Numbered from the stretch's first letter, positions 8,289-17,933 are shown. The stretch: DNA of 64,000 nucleotides from Gammaproteobacteria bacterium (GCA_018824085.1 JAHJHI010000026.1:1-64000), one strand, 5' to 3'. Notes: a model not told the origin generated them from the letters alone. Numbers and translations are program-made.

Positions 8289-10361
8289 ATGAAACCGCGC
8301 ATTCGCCGGCTTCACCTCGGTGCGGCTGTTCTGTGCGCGCTTCACGCGGTGTTCGTCCGGGCCGGGGATGCCGGTCCGGACGCCGGCGACGCGCCAGTGG
8401 TGCTGCCGCCGGTGCGCGTGCTTGAACGGCGCGAGGACACGCACGACGAGCTGCACGGCGTGTCGGTCATCAGCGCCCGGGACATCGAACGCTCGGCCGC
8501 CGCCAACGTATCGGAGCTGCTGGCGCGCGAAGCCAACGTCAATCTGCAGAGCTTCTACGGCAGCGACAAGAAGGCGGCGCTGGACATCCGCGGCATGGGC
8601 GAGGCGGCGGGCAGCAATGTCGTCATCATGGTTGACGGCGTGCGGCTGAACGAGCTCGACCTGTCGGGCGCCGACCTGTCGGGCCTGGACCTGTCGCAGA
8701 TCGAGCGCATACGCGTCGTGCGTGGTGGCGGTGCGGTGCGTGTGGGCGACGGCGCCGTCGGCGGCGTCATCGACATCACGACCCGGCGCGCCCCGGCCGG
8801 CGCGCTGTCAGGTGCCGTCGACGCGCAGGCCGGCTCCTACGGCATGCGCAAACTGAACGTGTACGCCAATGGCCGCGGTGGTCCGTGGTCATTGCGCCTG
8901 CGGGCGGGGCGCTCGGATTCCGATGGCTATCGCGACAACAGCTATTTGTACTCGCGCGACGGTTCGCTCGAACTGGAGTTCGCGCCGACCGGGCGCGTGA
9001 GCGCCTTCGTCCGGGTGACGCGCCACTTCGACGAGTACGGGATGCCCGGCGGCCTGCCGGCCAGCGTGCTGTCGGCGTCCGGCAGTGCGCGCCGCGCGAG
9101 CCTGACGCTGCGCGACGGCGGCCGGACCGACGACAGCGGCTACGTCGCTGGTGCCAGCGCGGATTTCGGCGCGTTCGGCGTGACCAGCGTGCAGGCCAGC
9201 GCGCGCCGCCGCGACAATCCCTTCATTTTCTGCGACGACACGAAAGGCTGTCCCGAGTCTCCCATCCGTTCGGCGCGCGACGCGCTGCAGATCGACCACC
9301 ACGTCGAACTGCCGTCGACGGGCAGCCGCGCCCACGTGTTCGGGTTCGGCCTGAACAGCTGGAGCGGTGACTACACGCGCTTCGAAGGCGAAGAGCACGC
9401 AGTCGGGAACCGCCGCATTTCGGGTGACGTGCATAGCCATGGCGGCTATGCCGACATGGCGCTGCGACTGGGTGAAGGTGTCACGCTCAAGGCGGGTGCG
9501 CGCATCGATCGTTTCCGCTCGACACGCCTCACCGAAAAGCTGTCGCTGCCGTCGGTACCGATTCCGGTTCCGCCATTCAGCATGCCCTGCGCATCCTGCC
9601 CGCCCTACTACGCCGAAGCCGAGGCGCCGTCGCGCGGCAGCTGGCGCAACCACGCGCGCGAACTGGGGCTGAGCTGGGACGCGACCACTGCGTTGAACGT
9701 CTTTGCCGGCACCAGCCGCCACTTCCGCAGTCCGAACATCGACGAGCTTGCGCTGGCATCGGTTGACCTGCGGCCGCAGCGCGGCCGTACCACGGAGGCG
9801 GGCGCAAGGCTGCGGACGTCTGTCGGCGCAGAATTCTCGCTGACGATATTCCGCATCCGCATCGAGGACGAGATCCACTTCGGCCCCGAGCAGATCGGCG
9901 CCGGGCAGTCGGTCAATCGCAACTATCCGGTGCCGACGCTGCGCACCGGTGCCGAATTCCAGTCGCGCTGGCCACTGTCGCGCAGCCTGGGTGGCGTGCT
10001 GAATCTGGGCTACGTCAGGCCGCGCCTGAGCGGCGTCGATGGGGACATCCCGAGCGTGCCGCGGCGCACCGTGAGTGCGCGGCTGGAGTGGCAGGCGCTC
10101 GAACGCGTGCAGGCCACGCTGGCGGCGAGGTACGTGTCCGGCGTGCGCGACGGCAACGCCTTCGACGATCCGGCCCCGAGTCCGCCGCTCGCGTCGTTCA
10201 CCGTTGTCGATGCCGGGCTGCGCTGGCGCGGTGACGCGCTTGCCGTGAGTGCCAGCGTGAACAACCTGTTCAACCGCATCTACGCGACCCGGCAATACAG
10301 CGGCCAGCTCTACCCGATGCCGGAACGCCATTTCGCGCTGGGGCTGAACTGGCGCTTCTAG
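8289..10361 (+). CDS. btuB: BtuB-like TonB-dependent cobalamin receptor
   Basis: This 690-residue outer-membrane receptor has a signal peptide and a TonB-box-like PVVLPPVRVLE. The plug carries SVISARDIERSAAANVSELL, ALDIRGMGEAAGSNVVIMVDG and IERIRVVRGGG, and the barrel ends in NWRF. By itself it is only a generic TonB receptor. The cobalamin assignment rests on the riboswitch and the two associated surface-protein genes. Two extracellular segments contain Cys pairs (CDDTKGC, CASC). The ATG lies one base after the preceding stop, so translation is coupled. The 3' end overlaps the convergent RND permease gene by four bases. No BtuC/D/F genes follow. Confidence 0.86.
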   Translation: MKPRIRRLHLGAAVLCALHAVFVRAGDAGPDAGDAPVVLPPVRVLERREDTHDELHGVSVISARDIERSAAANVSELLAREANVNLQSFYGSDKKAALDIRGMGEAAGSNVVIMVDGVRLNELDLSGADLSGLDLSQIERIRVVRGGGAVRVGDGAVGGVIDITTRRAPAGALSGAVDAQAGSYGMRKLNVYANGRGGPWSLRLRAGRSDSDGYRDNSYLYSRDGSLELEFAPTGRVSAFVRVTRHFDEYGMPGGLPASVLSASGSARRASLTLRDGGRTDDSGYVAGASADFGAFGVTSVQASARRRDNPFIFCDDTKGCPESPIRSARDALQIDHHVELPSTGSRAHVFGFGLNSWSGDYTRFEGEEHAVGNRRISGDVHSHGGYADMALRLGEGVTLKAGARIDRFRSTRLTEKLSLPSVPIPVPPFSMPCASCPPYYAEAEAPSRGSWRNHARELGLSWDATTALNVFAGTSRHFRSPNIDELALASVDLRPQRGRTTEAGARLRTSVGAEFSLTIFRIRIEDEIHFGPEQIGAGQSVNRNYPVPTLRTGAEFQSRWPLSRSLGGVLNLGYVRPRLSGVDGDIPSVPRRTVSARLEWQALERVQATLAARYVSGVRDGNAFDDPAPSPPLASFTVVDAGLRWRGDALAVSASVNNLFNRIYATRQYSGQLYPMPERHFALGLNWRF

Positions 10362-13300
10362 CTTGCCGCCCGGCTGAAGCGGCCGTAGTGCAGCAGCAGC
10401 GTCGGCAGCACCAGCAGGTTGAGCACCGTGGATGTCGCCAGGCCGCCGACGATGATGGCCGCCATCGGTCCCTCGATCTCGCGGCCCGGTTCGCCCGAAC
10501 CGAGCACCAGCGGCATCAGCCCGAGTCCGGTCACCAGTGCCGTCATCAGGATGGACGGCAGGCGCTGCGCGGCGCCGAGTATTGCCGTGTCCACGTTCCA
10601 GCCGTGGCCTTCCTGCTCGACGAGGTGCTGGTAGTGCGACACCAGCATGATGGAGTTGCGCAGCGTGATGCCGAACAGCGTGACGAAGCCGACCACCGAT
10701 CCGAGCGACAGCCAGCCGCCGCCGGCCAGAGCGGCCATGACGCCGCCGATCAGCGCGAACGGCAGGTTGACGAAGGTGATCGCGAGGTTGCGCGGACTGG
10801 AAAACGCCATCATCAGCAGGACTCCGATGGCGGCGGCGGCGAGCGCCGAGTGGGTGAGCAGTTCGCGGCGCGCCTGCGCCTGCGCTTCGGCCGCACCCGT
10901 CACTGTGTAGTAGCTGCCGGCGTTGAGCTTCACGTTGTCGCGCAGCGTACGGTGCACGGCGTCACTGAACTTTCCGAGGTCGAATCCCGGCGCGAGGTTG
11001 GCGGTGATGGTCTGCACGCGCTTGCCGCCGGAATGCAGGATCTTGTAGCGGCCGTTCTCGATGCTGATGTCCGCCACGTCGCGCAGTTCGACCAGCTGGC
11101 CGTCCGGCGTGCGCAGAGGCAGCCGCCCGACCTCGCCCGGCGAGCGGCGATGATCCGGCGCGAGCGTCACGACGAGGGGTGTGGCGATCGTGCCGCGAAA
11201 CACTTCGCTCACCTGTCGGCCGGCGAAGGCGGTCGTCGTGGCGGCCAGCACGTCATCCGGCGTGAGGCGCCAGATCGCGAGCCTGTCCAGGCGCGGTCGC
11301 ACGACGATTTCGGGTGTCCCGGGCGGTGCCAGCACCTGTACGTCGGTGGCGCCAGCCACGCGGGTCAGCGCGGCTGCGACCGCGCTGGCATCGGCGTCCA
11401 GACGGTCGAGATTCGTGCCGAACACCTGCACCACAAGCGTTGCCGGAAAGCCTGATTCCGTCTCGCCGATGCGTTCCGTCAGGAAGGTATTGACGGAGAA
11501 CGCCAGGCCCGGAAAACCGACCGAGTCCAGGGCTTCCTCGTCGGAGCGATCGTCGTCGCCGTCGTCGCCGGTAACGGTGCGCCGGATGTCCGCCAGCACC
11601 CGTGTCTGCTCGTCGCCGTCGAGCGGGTCGAGCTCGATCTCGACTTCGCTGTAGTGCGGACCGAAAGGATCGGCGCCGTTCTGCGCGCGACCGACCCACT
11701 GCGCCACCGACTTCACGCCGTCGATGGTCAGTATCTTTTCGGTGACACGCTGGCCGACCCGCAGCACTTCGCCCGGCGCCGTGCCCGGAATGGTCGAGAG
11801 GTGGACGATGTAGTGGCCTTCCTTGAGCGGCGGGATGAACTCGCCGCCGAACAGCGGCAGCACGCCGAGCCCGCCCGCCAGCACCAGCATGACGCTGGCG
11901 ATGAGCGTCTGCGGACGCCGTTCGATGGCGCGCAGCGCGCGCTCGTAGCGCGGGCGCAGCCAGCGGATCAGCGGCGGGTCGTCATCCGGCAGCTCGCGCC
12001 GGCCGAGCATCAGCCAGCTCATCGCCGGCGTCACCGTCAGCGCGACGACGAGCGAGGACAGGATGGCCAGGATGTAGGCCAGCCCGAGCGGCGCGAACAG
12101 CTTGCCGGCCACGCCCGAGAGCGTGAGCAGCGGCACGAACACCAGCGCGACGATGAAGGTGGCGTAGACGACGGAGCTGCGCACTTCCATCGACGCATCG
12201 AGCACCACTTTCCACGTCGCCTCCGGCGAGCCGGCGGAACGGTTCGCGCGCAGGCGGCGGTAGATGTTCTCGCAGTCGATGATGGCGTCATCGACCACCT
12301 CGCCCAGCGCGATGGCGAGGCCGCCGAGCACCATGATGTTGAGACTGGCGCCGGACTCGAGCATGACCAGCACTGCGGCGAGCAGCGACAGCGGAATCGC
12401 CACCGCGGAAATGAATGCGGTGCGCAGGTTGAACAGGAAGACAAACAGCACGATGACGACCAGCGTCGCGCCTATCATCACGTCGGCGCGCACGTTGCCG
12501 AGCGCGATCTGGATGAAGTTGGCGGGGCGGAACAGTGCCGGATGCAGCGTGAGCTGTTCGCGCTCGAACAGCGGTGCCAGTTCGTTCAGCGATTTTTCCA
12601 GTTCGCGCGTCACGCCCAGCGTGTTTGCGCCGAGCTGTCCCTGCACCATCATGAAAACGCCCTGGGAGCCATTGATCTGCGCCGCGCTGATGGCCGGGCC
12701 CGGCGCCTCGCGCACGCGGCCGACGTCGCCGAGCGCGAGCGTGCGCCCGTCCGGCAAGGTCAGCGTGAGCTGCTCCAGCGCGCGCGGCGTGGCCGGCGTC
12801 GCGTCGACGGCGATCAGCAGACGCTGGTTGTCGTTCTCGACAAAGCCCGCGCCGGCGACGGTCGCCGCGCCGCGTGCGGCCTGTTCGACGTCGGCCAGCG
12901 TCACGCCGAGGGTGCGCAGGCGAGCCGGATCGAGCTGTATCTGCCACTGCCGGACTTCGCCGCCGAACACGTTCACGTCGGCGACGCCGGGCACTGCGAG
13001 CAGATGCGGGCGCACCACGGAATCGACGAGGTAGCGCATGGCCATCAGCGAGCGTGCATCGGAGGTCAGGCCGATGCCGAGCAGCGTGCTGGCCGAGGAC
13101 GTGAGCGGCGTGATGACGGCCGTGACGCCATCGGGCAACTGTCCGCCAAGCGTGCCCAGGCGTTCGGCGACGAGCTGGCGGTTGCGGAACAGATCGGACT
13201 TCTCGTCGAAGATGACGGTCACCACCGACAGCCCCGGAATGGACTGCGAACGCAGTTCGCGTATGCCGCGCGTGCCGGACACCGCCGCCTCGATCGGCGT

Positions 13301-13498
13301 GGTGACCCGCGTTTCGACAAGATCGGCCGGCAGGCCGGGCGCTTCGGTCTGGATCACGACCTGCGCCGGTGCAAATTCGGGAAACACGTCGAGCGGCGCA
13401 TCGATCAGGCGGCTCAGCGCGTAGACGGTCAGCACCAGCGACAGCGCGAGCACGATGCCCGGCCGGCGGACCGAAAAGCGGACGATGGCTTCAATCAT
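10358..13498 (-). CDS. RND efflux permease (CzcA/heavy-metal-like branch)
   Basis: This 1046-residue inner-membrane proton antiporter has two repeats of the RND architecture with 12 expected membrane segments. It starts MIEAIVRFSVRRPGIVLALS, typical of CzcA/CusA-like permeases. The TM4 region reads GLAIALGEVVDDAIIDCENIYRRLR, supplying several acidic residues for proton relay. An acidic insertion (GDDGDDDRSDEEALD) interrupts the periplasmic docking region near residue 650. The substrate cannot be fixed from sequence; metal ions are the usual guess for this branch. It is the last gene of a minus-strand operon after the adaptor and the outer-membrane factor, 17 bases downstream of the adaptor. 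Confidence 0.9.
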   Translation of the reverse strand: MIEAIVRFSVRRPGIVLALSLVLTVYALSRLIDAPLDVFPEFAPAQVVIQTEAPGLPADLVETRVTTPIEAAVSGTRGIRELRSQSIPGLSVVTVIFDEKSDLFRNRQLVAERLGTLGGQLPDGVTAVITPLTSSASTLLGIGLTSDARSLMAMRYLVDSVVRPHLLAVPGVADVNVFGGEVRQWQIQLDPARLRTLGVTLADVEQAARGAATVAGAGFVENDNQRLLIAVDATPATPRALEQLTLTLPDGRTLALGDVGRVREAPGPAISAAQINGSQGVFMMVQGQLGANTLGVTRELEKSLNELAPLFEREQLTLHPALFRPANFIQIALGNVRADVMIGATLVVIVLFVFLFNLRTAFISAVAIPLSLLAAVLVMLESGASLNIMVLGGLAIALGEVVDDAIIDCENIYRRLRANRSAGSPEATWKVVLDASMEVRSSVVYATFIVALVFVPLLTLSGVAGKLFAPLGLAYILAILSSLVVALTVTPAMSWLMLGRRELPDDDPPLIRWLRPRYERALRAIERRPQTLIASVMLVLAGGLGVLPLFGGEFIPPLKEGHYIVHLSTIPGTAPGEVLRVGQRVTEKILTIDGVKSVAQWVGRAQNGADPFGPHYSEVEIELDPLDGDEQTRVLADIRRTVTGDDGDDDRSDEEALDSVGFPGLAFSVNTFLTERIGETESGFPATLVVQVFGTNLDRLDADASAVAAALTRVAGATDVQVLAPPGTPEIVVRPRLDRLAIWRLTPDDVLAATTTAFAGRQVSEVFRGTIATPLVVTLAPDHRRSPGEVGRLPLRTPDGQLVELRDVADISIENGRYKILHSGGKRVQTITANLAPGFDLGKFSDAVHRTLRDNVKLNAGSYYTVTGAAEAQAQARRELLTHSALAAAAIGVLLMMAFSSPRNLAITFVNLPFALIGGVMAALAGGGWLSLGSVVGFVTLFGITLRNSIMLVSHYQHLVEQEGHGWNVDTAILGAAQRLPSILMTALVTGLGLMPLVLGSGEPGREIEGPMAAIIVGGLATSTVLNLLVLPTLLLHYGRFSRAAS

Positions 13499-13515
13499 GA
13501 ATATGCACCGTCGCC

Positions 13516-14571
13516 TCAGTCGTCATTCTCGTCGGCCAGCGTGTGCTTGAGTTCTTCCGACAGCAGCAGCTGCGCGCCACGCGTGACCACGCGCGCATCG
13601 TCCTCCAGCTTGGGGGCGAGCCAGCCATCCGGGCGCTGCGATTCGGCCGGCAGCGCCTGCCGCGAGAACGTGTCGGGCTCGTCGTCGTCGCGCACATAGA
13701 TCCACGGCAGGCCGGCATACCAGACGACGGCGCTGTTGGGCACCAGGTGCAGCAGTTCACTCCCCTGAATGCCGCGCGCCGCCAGGCGCGTGCCGGACGG
13801 CAGTGCGCGTTCCGTCAGGTAGAGCCAGGTTTCTCCGGCCGCCTGCGCTAGGCTGCGCGGCGCGGGGCCGACACGCTGCGCGGTGATGGCTTCGTCGCCG
13901 TCGGGAAGGCGCAACTGCATCTGGGGAGGCGCGTCGCCCGATCCGCGCAGCGCCACCGCCACCAGCGAACTGCGCCGCTGCGCGAGGCGTTCGAGCGTGG
14001 CCGAGGCGTCCGGTTCGGCGAAGCGGCCCCAGCCCTGAACGAGGCGCGAATGAATGCCGTCGCTGCGCGCGCGCGCGGCCAGGAGCGCGCCGCGGTCCTG
14101 TTCTGCCTGGCTGCGCGCGGCCTGCAGCACGCGCTCCGACACGTTGCGGTCGTCGTTGTAGAGCGCCTGCACGCGCTCGCGCTCGCGCTCGGCGTGTGCC
14201 AGCTGCGCCGCGAGCCGGGCTGCCTCGGCCTGCGCCTCCTGCCGCTGGCCGCGCAAGGCGAACAGCGGTTCCAGATCGAGCACGGCCGCCAGCGCCTCGC
14301 GTTCGCTGCCGGTGCGCACGCTGAGCGGCTGGCTGAATTCGATGCCGCTGGCGCTTTGTGCAGCGGCGGTCAGCTTCACGCTGGTCAGGCCGTCGTCATC
14401 GTGCTCGACCAGCGACGGCACGTCGATGTCGTCATCTTCGCGGTCGCCGTGCAGCGCCCATTCGTCCCGCGCGTAATAGATCAGCGCCCAGATCAGTCCG
14501 ATGATGACGAGGCCCATGACGAACATGAGCCGGTATGGCGCAGCGGGACGGGCGGAAGGCGCGGGGTTCAT
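13516..14571 (-). CDS. RND periplasmic adaptor (membrane fusion) protein
   Basis: This 351-residue protein has one N-terminal membrane anchor (LMFVMGLVIIGLIWALIYYA), then a very acidic linker (GDREDDDIDV...EHDDDG). A coiled-coil hairpin rich in Ala, Gln, Glu and Arg spans roughly residues 95-165, followed by beta-barrel and membrane-proximal domains. It should join the permease to the TolC-like factor. It is somewhat short for a CusB/CzcB adaptor, and the lipoyl halves around the hairpin are poorly conserved. The C-terminus is again acidic (ADENDD). Its start overlaps the stop of the outer-membrane factor gene by four bases. Confidence 0.85.
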   Translation of the reverse strand: MNPAPSARPAAPYRLMFVMGLVIIGLIWALIYYARDEWALHGDREDDDIDVPSLVEHDDDGLTSVKLTAAAQSASGIEFSQPLSVRTGSEREALAAVLDLEPLFALRGQRQEAQAEAARLAAQLAHAERERERVQALYNDDRNVSERVLQAARSQAEQDRGALLAARARSDGIHSRLVQGWGRFAEPDASATLERLAQRRSSLVAVALRGSGDAPPQMQLRLPDGDEAITAQRVGPAPRSLAQAAGETWLYLTERALPSGTRLAARGIQGSELLHLVPNSAVVWYAGLPWIYVRDDDEPDTFSRQALPAESQRPDGWLAPKLEDDARVVTRGAQLLLSEELKHTLADENDD

Positions 14572-15962
14572 TGCGGGTTCTCCGGTTGCGGGCGGGCCGG
14601 CGGTGCGAGCGGTCGCTGCACGGCGTCTTCGAGCGCGAGCCGGGCAGCCAGCGCGCGCTGGCGCGCCTGCAGCAGGCGCAGTTCGGCTTCGATCCGTTCG
14701 CCCTGTGCGAGCAGGCGGTCGAGCCGGTCGGCATCTCCGCGTGCAAGGCGCTGTTCGGTGCGCTGCGCGAGTGCGCGGGCATCCGCCAGCGCGGCGGTGT
14801 GGCTGTCGATGTCCCGTGTCGCGTGACCGGCGCGCGTGCGCGCCAGCTCAAGCTCACCGAGCACCTGTGTCTGCAACGCGAGAAAGTCCTGCGCCGCGAT
14901 GTCCCGCCGGGCGACGGCCTCGGCGATCGGGCCGGCCTGGCGCTGCGCGGCGAACAGCGGCAGCGAGGCGCCGAGTTGCCAGACGAAGGAACCCTGGTCC
15001 CACATCAGACCGGGGCGAAGCCGGATCTCCGGATGCTGCGCCAGCAGCTCGATGCCGAGCGCCGCTTCGGCGGCGGCATGGTTTGCAAGCGCGCGGCGCA
15101 TGTCGATGCGGCTCAGCGTGGCCTCGGCGCGCAGGCTTTCCGGCGCGGGCAGTTCGCCAACGCGTTCGAACGCGCTGAAGTCGATCCGCAGCGCGTCCAG
15201 CGCGGAGGCGGGCAGCGCGAGTGCCTGAGCGAGACCGGCCTGCGCCTGCAGCAGGCGCTGCTGCGACAGCACCCTGCGCGTCGCGATCTGCATGGCGGAC
15301 GCGCGGCTGCGCGCAAGTTCGATGGTGTCGGCCGCACCCAGCCGGACACGTGTCTGCATGACCGACAGCGCCTCTTCGTGCACGGTCGCCAGTTGGTCCA
15401 CCAGGACGGATTCGCCGCGGCTTGCCCACAGTTCGAGCAGGGCGTGCCAGACGGCGCTGCGGATGCGCCAGGCGGCATCCGCTTCGTCGAGCAGAGCGGT
15501 GCCGGCGAGCATCCGTGCGCGGGCGATGCGCGCCTCGCGCAGCGGCGTGCCGGTGACGGCGATGTCGAGCGCCAGCTCCACGCTCCAGGCCGATTGTCCG
15601 GGATCGCGCTGCTCGTGGTGTTCGGCCTGCGAAGAGACGGACGCCGGTGATGCCAGTCCGGCGCTCGACAACTGCGCGTCGGCCAGCCGGGCGGATGCCC
15701 TTGCCTGCGCCATCGCCGGGTGATGCGCAAGCGCAGCCAGGGCCAGCTGTTCGGGTGTCCATCGAGCGGGCGGCCAGATCCCGACGTCGATATTGCGCTG
15801 CGCAAGAAAATCCCTCGTGCGCGCATCGTCGAGTGAGCGCCGCATGAATTCGGACTGCGATGCTTCCGGCATCAACGGCGCCGGTGCAATCTGTTGCACG
15901 GCACAACCCGATGCGGCGAGAAGCAGCACCAGAGCGAGCTTTGAAAGGGTGGGGCGCTGCAT
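14568..15962 (-). CDS. TolC-family outer-membrane efflux lipoprotein
   Basis: This 464-residue protein has a lipoprotein signal (LVLLLAASGCA). Long helical repeats rich in Ala, Arg and Gln follow (LALAALAHHPAMAQARASARLADAQL near residue 75, and a related second half), the plan of the trimeric outer-membrane channel of tripartite efflux pumps. It is first in the operon, before adaptor and permease. Only 36 bases separate its start from the divergent metallohydrolase gene, so the two promoters must overlap or lie inside coding sequence. Confidence 0.88.
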   Translation of the reverse strand: MQRPTLSKLALVLLLAASGCAVQQIAPAPLMPEASQSEFMRRSLDDARTRDFLAQRNIDVGIWPPARWTPEQLALAALAHHPAMAQARASARLADAQLSSAGLASPASVSSQAEHHEQRDPGQSAWSVELALDIAVTGTPLREARIARARMLAGTALLDEADAAWRIRSAVWHALLELWASRGESVLVDQLATVHEEALSVMQTRVRLGAADTIELARSRASAMQIATRRVLSQQRLLQAQAGLAQALALPASALDALRIDFSAFERVGELPAPESLRAEATLSRIDMRRALANHAAAEAALGIELLAQHPEIRLRPGLMWDQGSFVWQLGASLPLFAAQRQAGPIAEAVARRDIAAQDFLALQTQVLGELELARTRAGHATRDIDSHTAALADARALAQRTEQRLARGDADRLDRLLAQGERIEAELRLLQARQRALAARLALEDAVQRPLAPPARPQPENPQ

Positions 15963-15998
15963 CCTGTTTTGTTATTCTGGGCCGCTGATCAACGGCGA

Positions 15999-16982
15999 AT
16001 GCTAACGATGCAATCTGTTGTACGCAAATGCACGGGGGTGCGGGCGGACTTTCCTGTGCTCCGGTGTGTCCGCGCGCTGGCCGGGGCCGCCCTGCTGTGG
16101 CTGTCGCAGCCGGCGGCGGCGGTCGAGCCGCTTCCGGTGCGCGAGGTTGCTGCCGGCGTATACGTCTTCCACGGTGTCACGGCGGAGCAGGACGAACACA
16201 ATCACGGTGCGATTTCCAATCTCGGCTTCATCGTGGGCAGCCGGTGCGTGGCGGTGATCGACAGCGGCGGCTCGCCGATGGTCGGCGAGGCGCTTCTCGC
16301 GAGCGTGCGCGCGATCACCCCGCTTCCGGTGTGCTACGTCATCAACACCCATGTGCATCCGGATCATGTGCTGGGCAACCAGGCCTTTCTCGGCGAGAAA
16401 CCGGAATTCGTCGGCCACGCCAAGCTGCCCCTGGCGCTGGCGGCCCGTGGCCGCAATTACATCGAAGCGGCCGAGCGGATGATGGGCGCGGCCGGGCGCG
16501 GCCTTCAGCTCGTGGCACCGACGCGCACGGTCAGCGACGAGGATACGCTGGACATCGGCGACCGGGTGCTGCGCCTGCGTGCCTGGCCGACGGCCCACAC
16601 GGACAACGACCTGACGGTGCTTGACGAACGCAGCAGCACGTTGTTCACCGGCGACCTGCTGTTTGTCGGGCACATGCCTGTGGTCGACGGCAAGCTTGTC
16701 GGCTGGATTGCCGTGACTGACGAACTGGCTCGGATGAAGGTCACGCACGTGGTGTCAGGACATGGCGATGCGGGGGATGCCTGGCGCGAAGCTTTCGACA
16801 AGCAGGGGAACTACCTGCGCGCGCTGTACGCCCAAACAAGGGCGGCGATACGTGACGGCGTGAGGCTGTCGCGGGCGGTCGAAACCGTGGGGCGTGACCA
16901 GATCGACAACTGGGCTTTGTCCGGGCTCTTTCACCGGCGCAACGTCACCGCCGCCTACGCCGAGCTCGAATGGGAAGACTGA
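15999..16982 (+). CDS. Quinoprotein relay system zinc metallohydrolase 1
   Basis: This 327-residue exported metallo-beta-lactamase-fold protein has a signal peptide (ALAGAALLWLSQPAAA). The intact zinc motif NTHVHPDHVLGN lies near residue 115. Further ligands are in AHTDNDLTVLD, TGDLLFVGHMPV and VSGHGDAG. The family (SoxH-related) occurs with periplasmic PQQ dehydrogenases and SoxYZ-like carriers, and a sulfur-linked relay role has been proposed for it. Its catalytic reaction is unknown. The first ATG in frame is 15999, with another at 16008. The open frame reaches a TTG at 15969. It is followed 84 bases later by the carrier gene. Confidence 0.87.
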   Translation: MLTMQSVVRKCTGVRADFPVLRCVRALAGAALLWLSQPAAAVEPLPVREVAAGVYVFHGVTAEQDEHNHGAISNLGFIVGSRCVAVIDSGGSPMVGEALLASVRAITPLPVCYVINTHVHPDHVLGNQAFLGEKPEFVGHAKLPLALAARGRNYIEAAERMMGAAGRGLQLVAPTRTVSDEDTLDIGDRVLRLRAWPTAHTDNDLTVLDERSSTLFTGDLLFVGHMPVVDGKLVGWIAVTDELARMKVTHVVSGHGDAGDAWREAFDKQGNYLRALYAQTRAAIRDGVRLSRAVETVGRDQIDNWALSGLFHRRNVTAAYAELEWED

Positions 16983-17065
16983 CGGACCCGATACAGACCC
17001 GCAAAGGGCGATTCAATGACAGCCATGGCCGGCAGGCAGTCCGGTCGTGTGCAGAGGAGAGGCAC

Positions 17066-17896
17066 ATGAAAATGAAATCCGCGCTGGCACTGCTTGTTGC
17101 AGGGCTTCTGATGCTGGTGTTGCCGGCGGTACATGCGGCGAGCGAGGACGGATCCGATTCGGTGATCTGGGGCAAGGTGAAGACGGCACTGGTGGGCGAA
17201 CGCACGGTCATCGACGACGAGGCCGGTACCGTCGTGGAACTGGAAGCGCCGGTCCGCGCCGAAGACGCGGCCGTCGTTCCGATCGCGATACATACGCGCC
17301 AGCTGCCGGGTGGCGTCCATGTGACGCGGCTGCACCTGGTGATCGACGAGAACCCGTCGCCGATCGGCGGAACCTTCACCTTCGCACCGCTTGCCGGTCG
17401 CGCCGACATCGAGACGCGGGTGCGCATCGAAGCCTACAGCTGGGTGCGCGCGCTGGCGGAAACGAGCGACGGCAAGGTCTATATGGCGCGCCGCTTCGTG
17501 AAGGCTTCCGGAGGCTGTTCGGCGCCGGCCGGCAAGGACCGCGAAGAGGCACTGGCGCGGATGGGGAAACTGAAGCTGAGGGTCGAGGACGACGCCGTCG
17601 CGGGCCAGCCGAGCGCGGTGCAGCTGATGATCAGCCATCCGAACAGTTCCGGTCTGGCGATGGATCAGCTGACGCGGCTTTTCGTGCCGCCGCATTTCGT
17701 GCGCAGGGTGGATGTGACGTATGCGGGCAAGCCGGTGATGAGCGCCGACGTGGATTTCTCGATCAGCGAGAACCCGAATTTCCGTTTCTACTTCGTGCCG
17801 GAAGGGCCGGGTGAACTGAAGGCCGAGATCGTCGATTCACAGGATCTGCATTTCGAAAGCTCCGTGGCCATCAAGCCGGAAATGCGCGGTTCGTGA
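17066..17896 (+). CDS. Quinoprotein dehydrogenase-associated SoxYZ-like carrier
   Basis: This 276-residue exported protein (signal peptide LLVAGLLMLVLPAVHAA) fuses a SoxY-like domain and a SoxZ-like domain. The SoxY part ends in the carrier motif ASGGCSAPAG near residue 152. The Cys corresponds to the swinging-arm thiol of SoxY, and it lies at the junction with the SoxZ-like domain (MISHPNSSGLAMDQLT..., FVRRVDVTYAGKPVMSADVDFSISENPNFRFYF). It should carry a covalently bound sulfur species or substrate in the periplasm for the relay metallohydrolases. An SD (GAGGAGAGG) precedes the ATG at 17066, so the longer frame from 16970 is rejected. Confidence 0.89.
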   Translation: MKMKSALALLVAGLLMLVLPAVHAASEDGSDSVIWGKVKTALVGERTVIDDEAGTVVELEAPVRAEDAAVVPIAIHTRQLPGGVHVTRLHLVIDENPSPIGGTFTFAPLAGRADIETRVRIEAYSWVRALAETSDGKVYMARRFVKASGGCSAPAGKDREEALARMGKLKLRVEDDAVAGQPSAVQLMISHPNSSGLAMDQLTRLFVPPHFVRRVDVTYAGKPVMSADVDFSISENPNFRFYFVPEGPGELKAEIVDSQDLHFESSVAIKPEMRGS

Positions 17897-17900
17897 GGCA

Positions 17901-17924
17901 GCCGGCCGGGGAAGCCCGGCCGGC
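17901..17924. terminator. Palindromic hairpin between convergent genes
   Basis: The arms GCCGGCCGGG and CCCGGCCGGC flank GAAG, four bases after the SoxYZ-like stop and nine before the end of the convergent gene. The stem is very strong but the T-tails are minimal, so it probably works as a bidirectional terminator or RNA end protector. Confidence 0.65.
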
Positions 17925-17933
17925 TTGCGTGCA

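Noticed and set aside
11654-13699. 681-codon plus-strand frame opposite the RND permease
   Set aside because: Shadow of the permease; composition is dominated by His, Arg, Gln and Asp with no recognisable motif.
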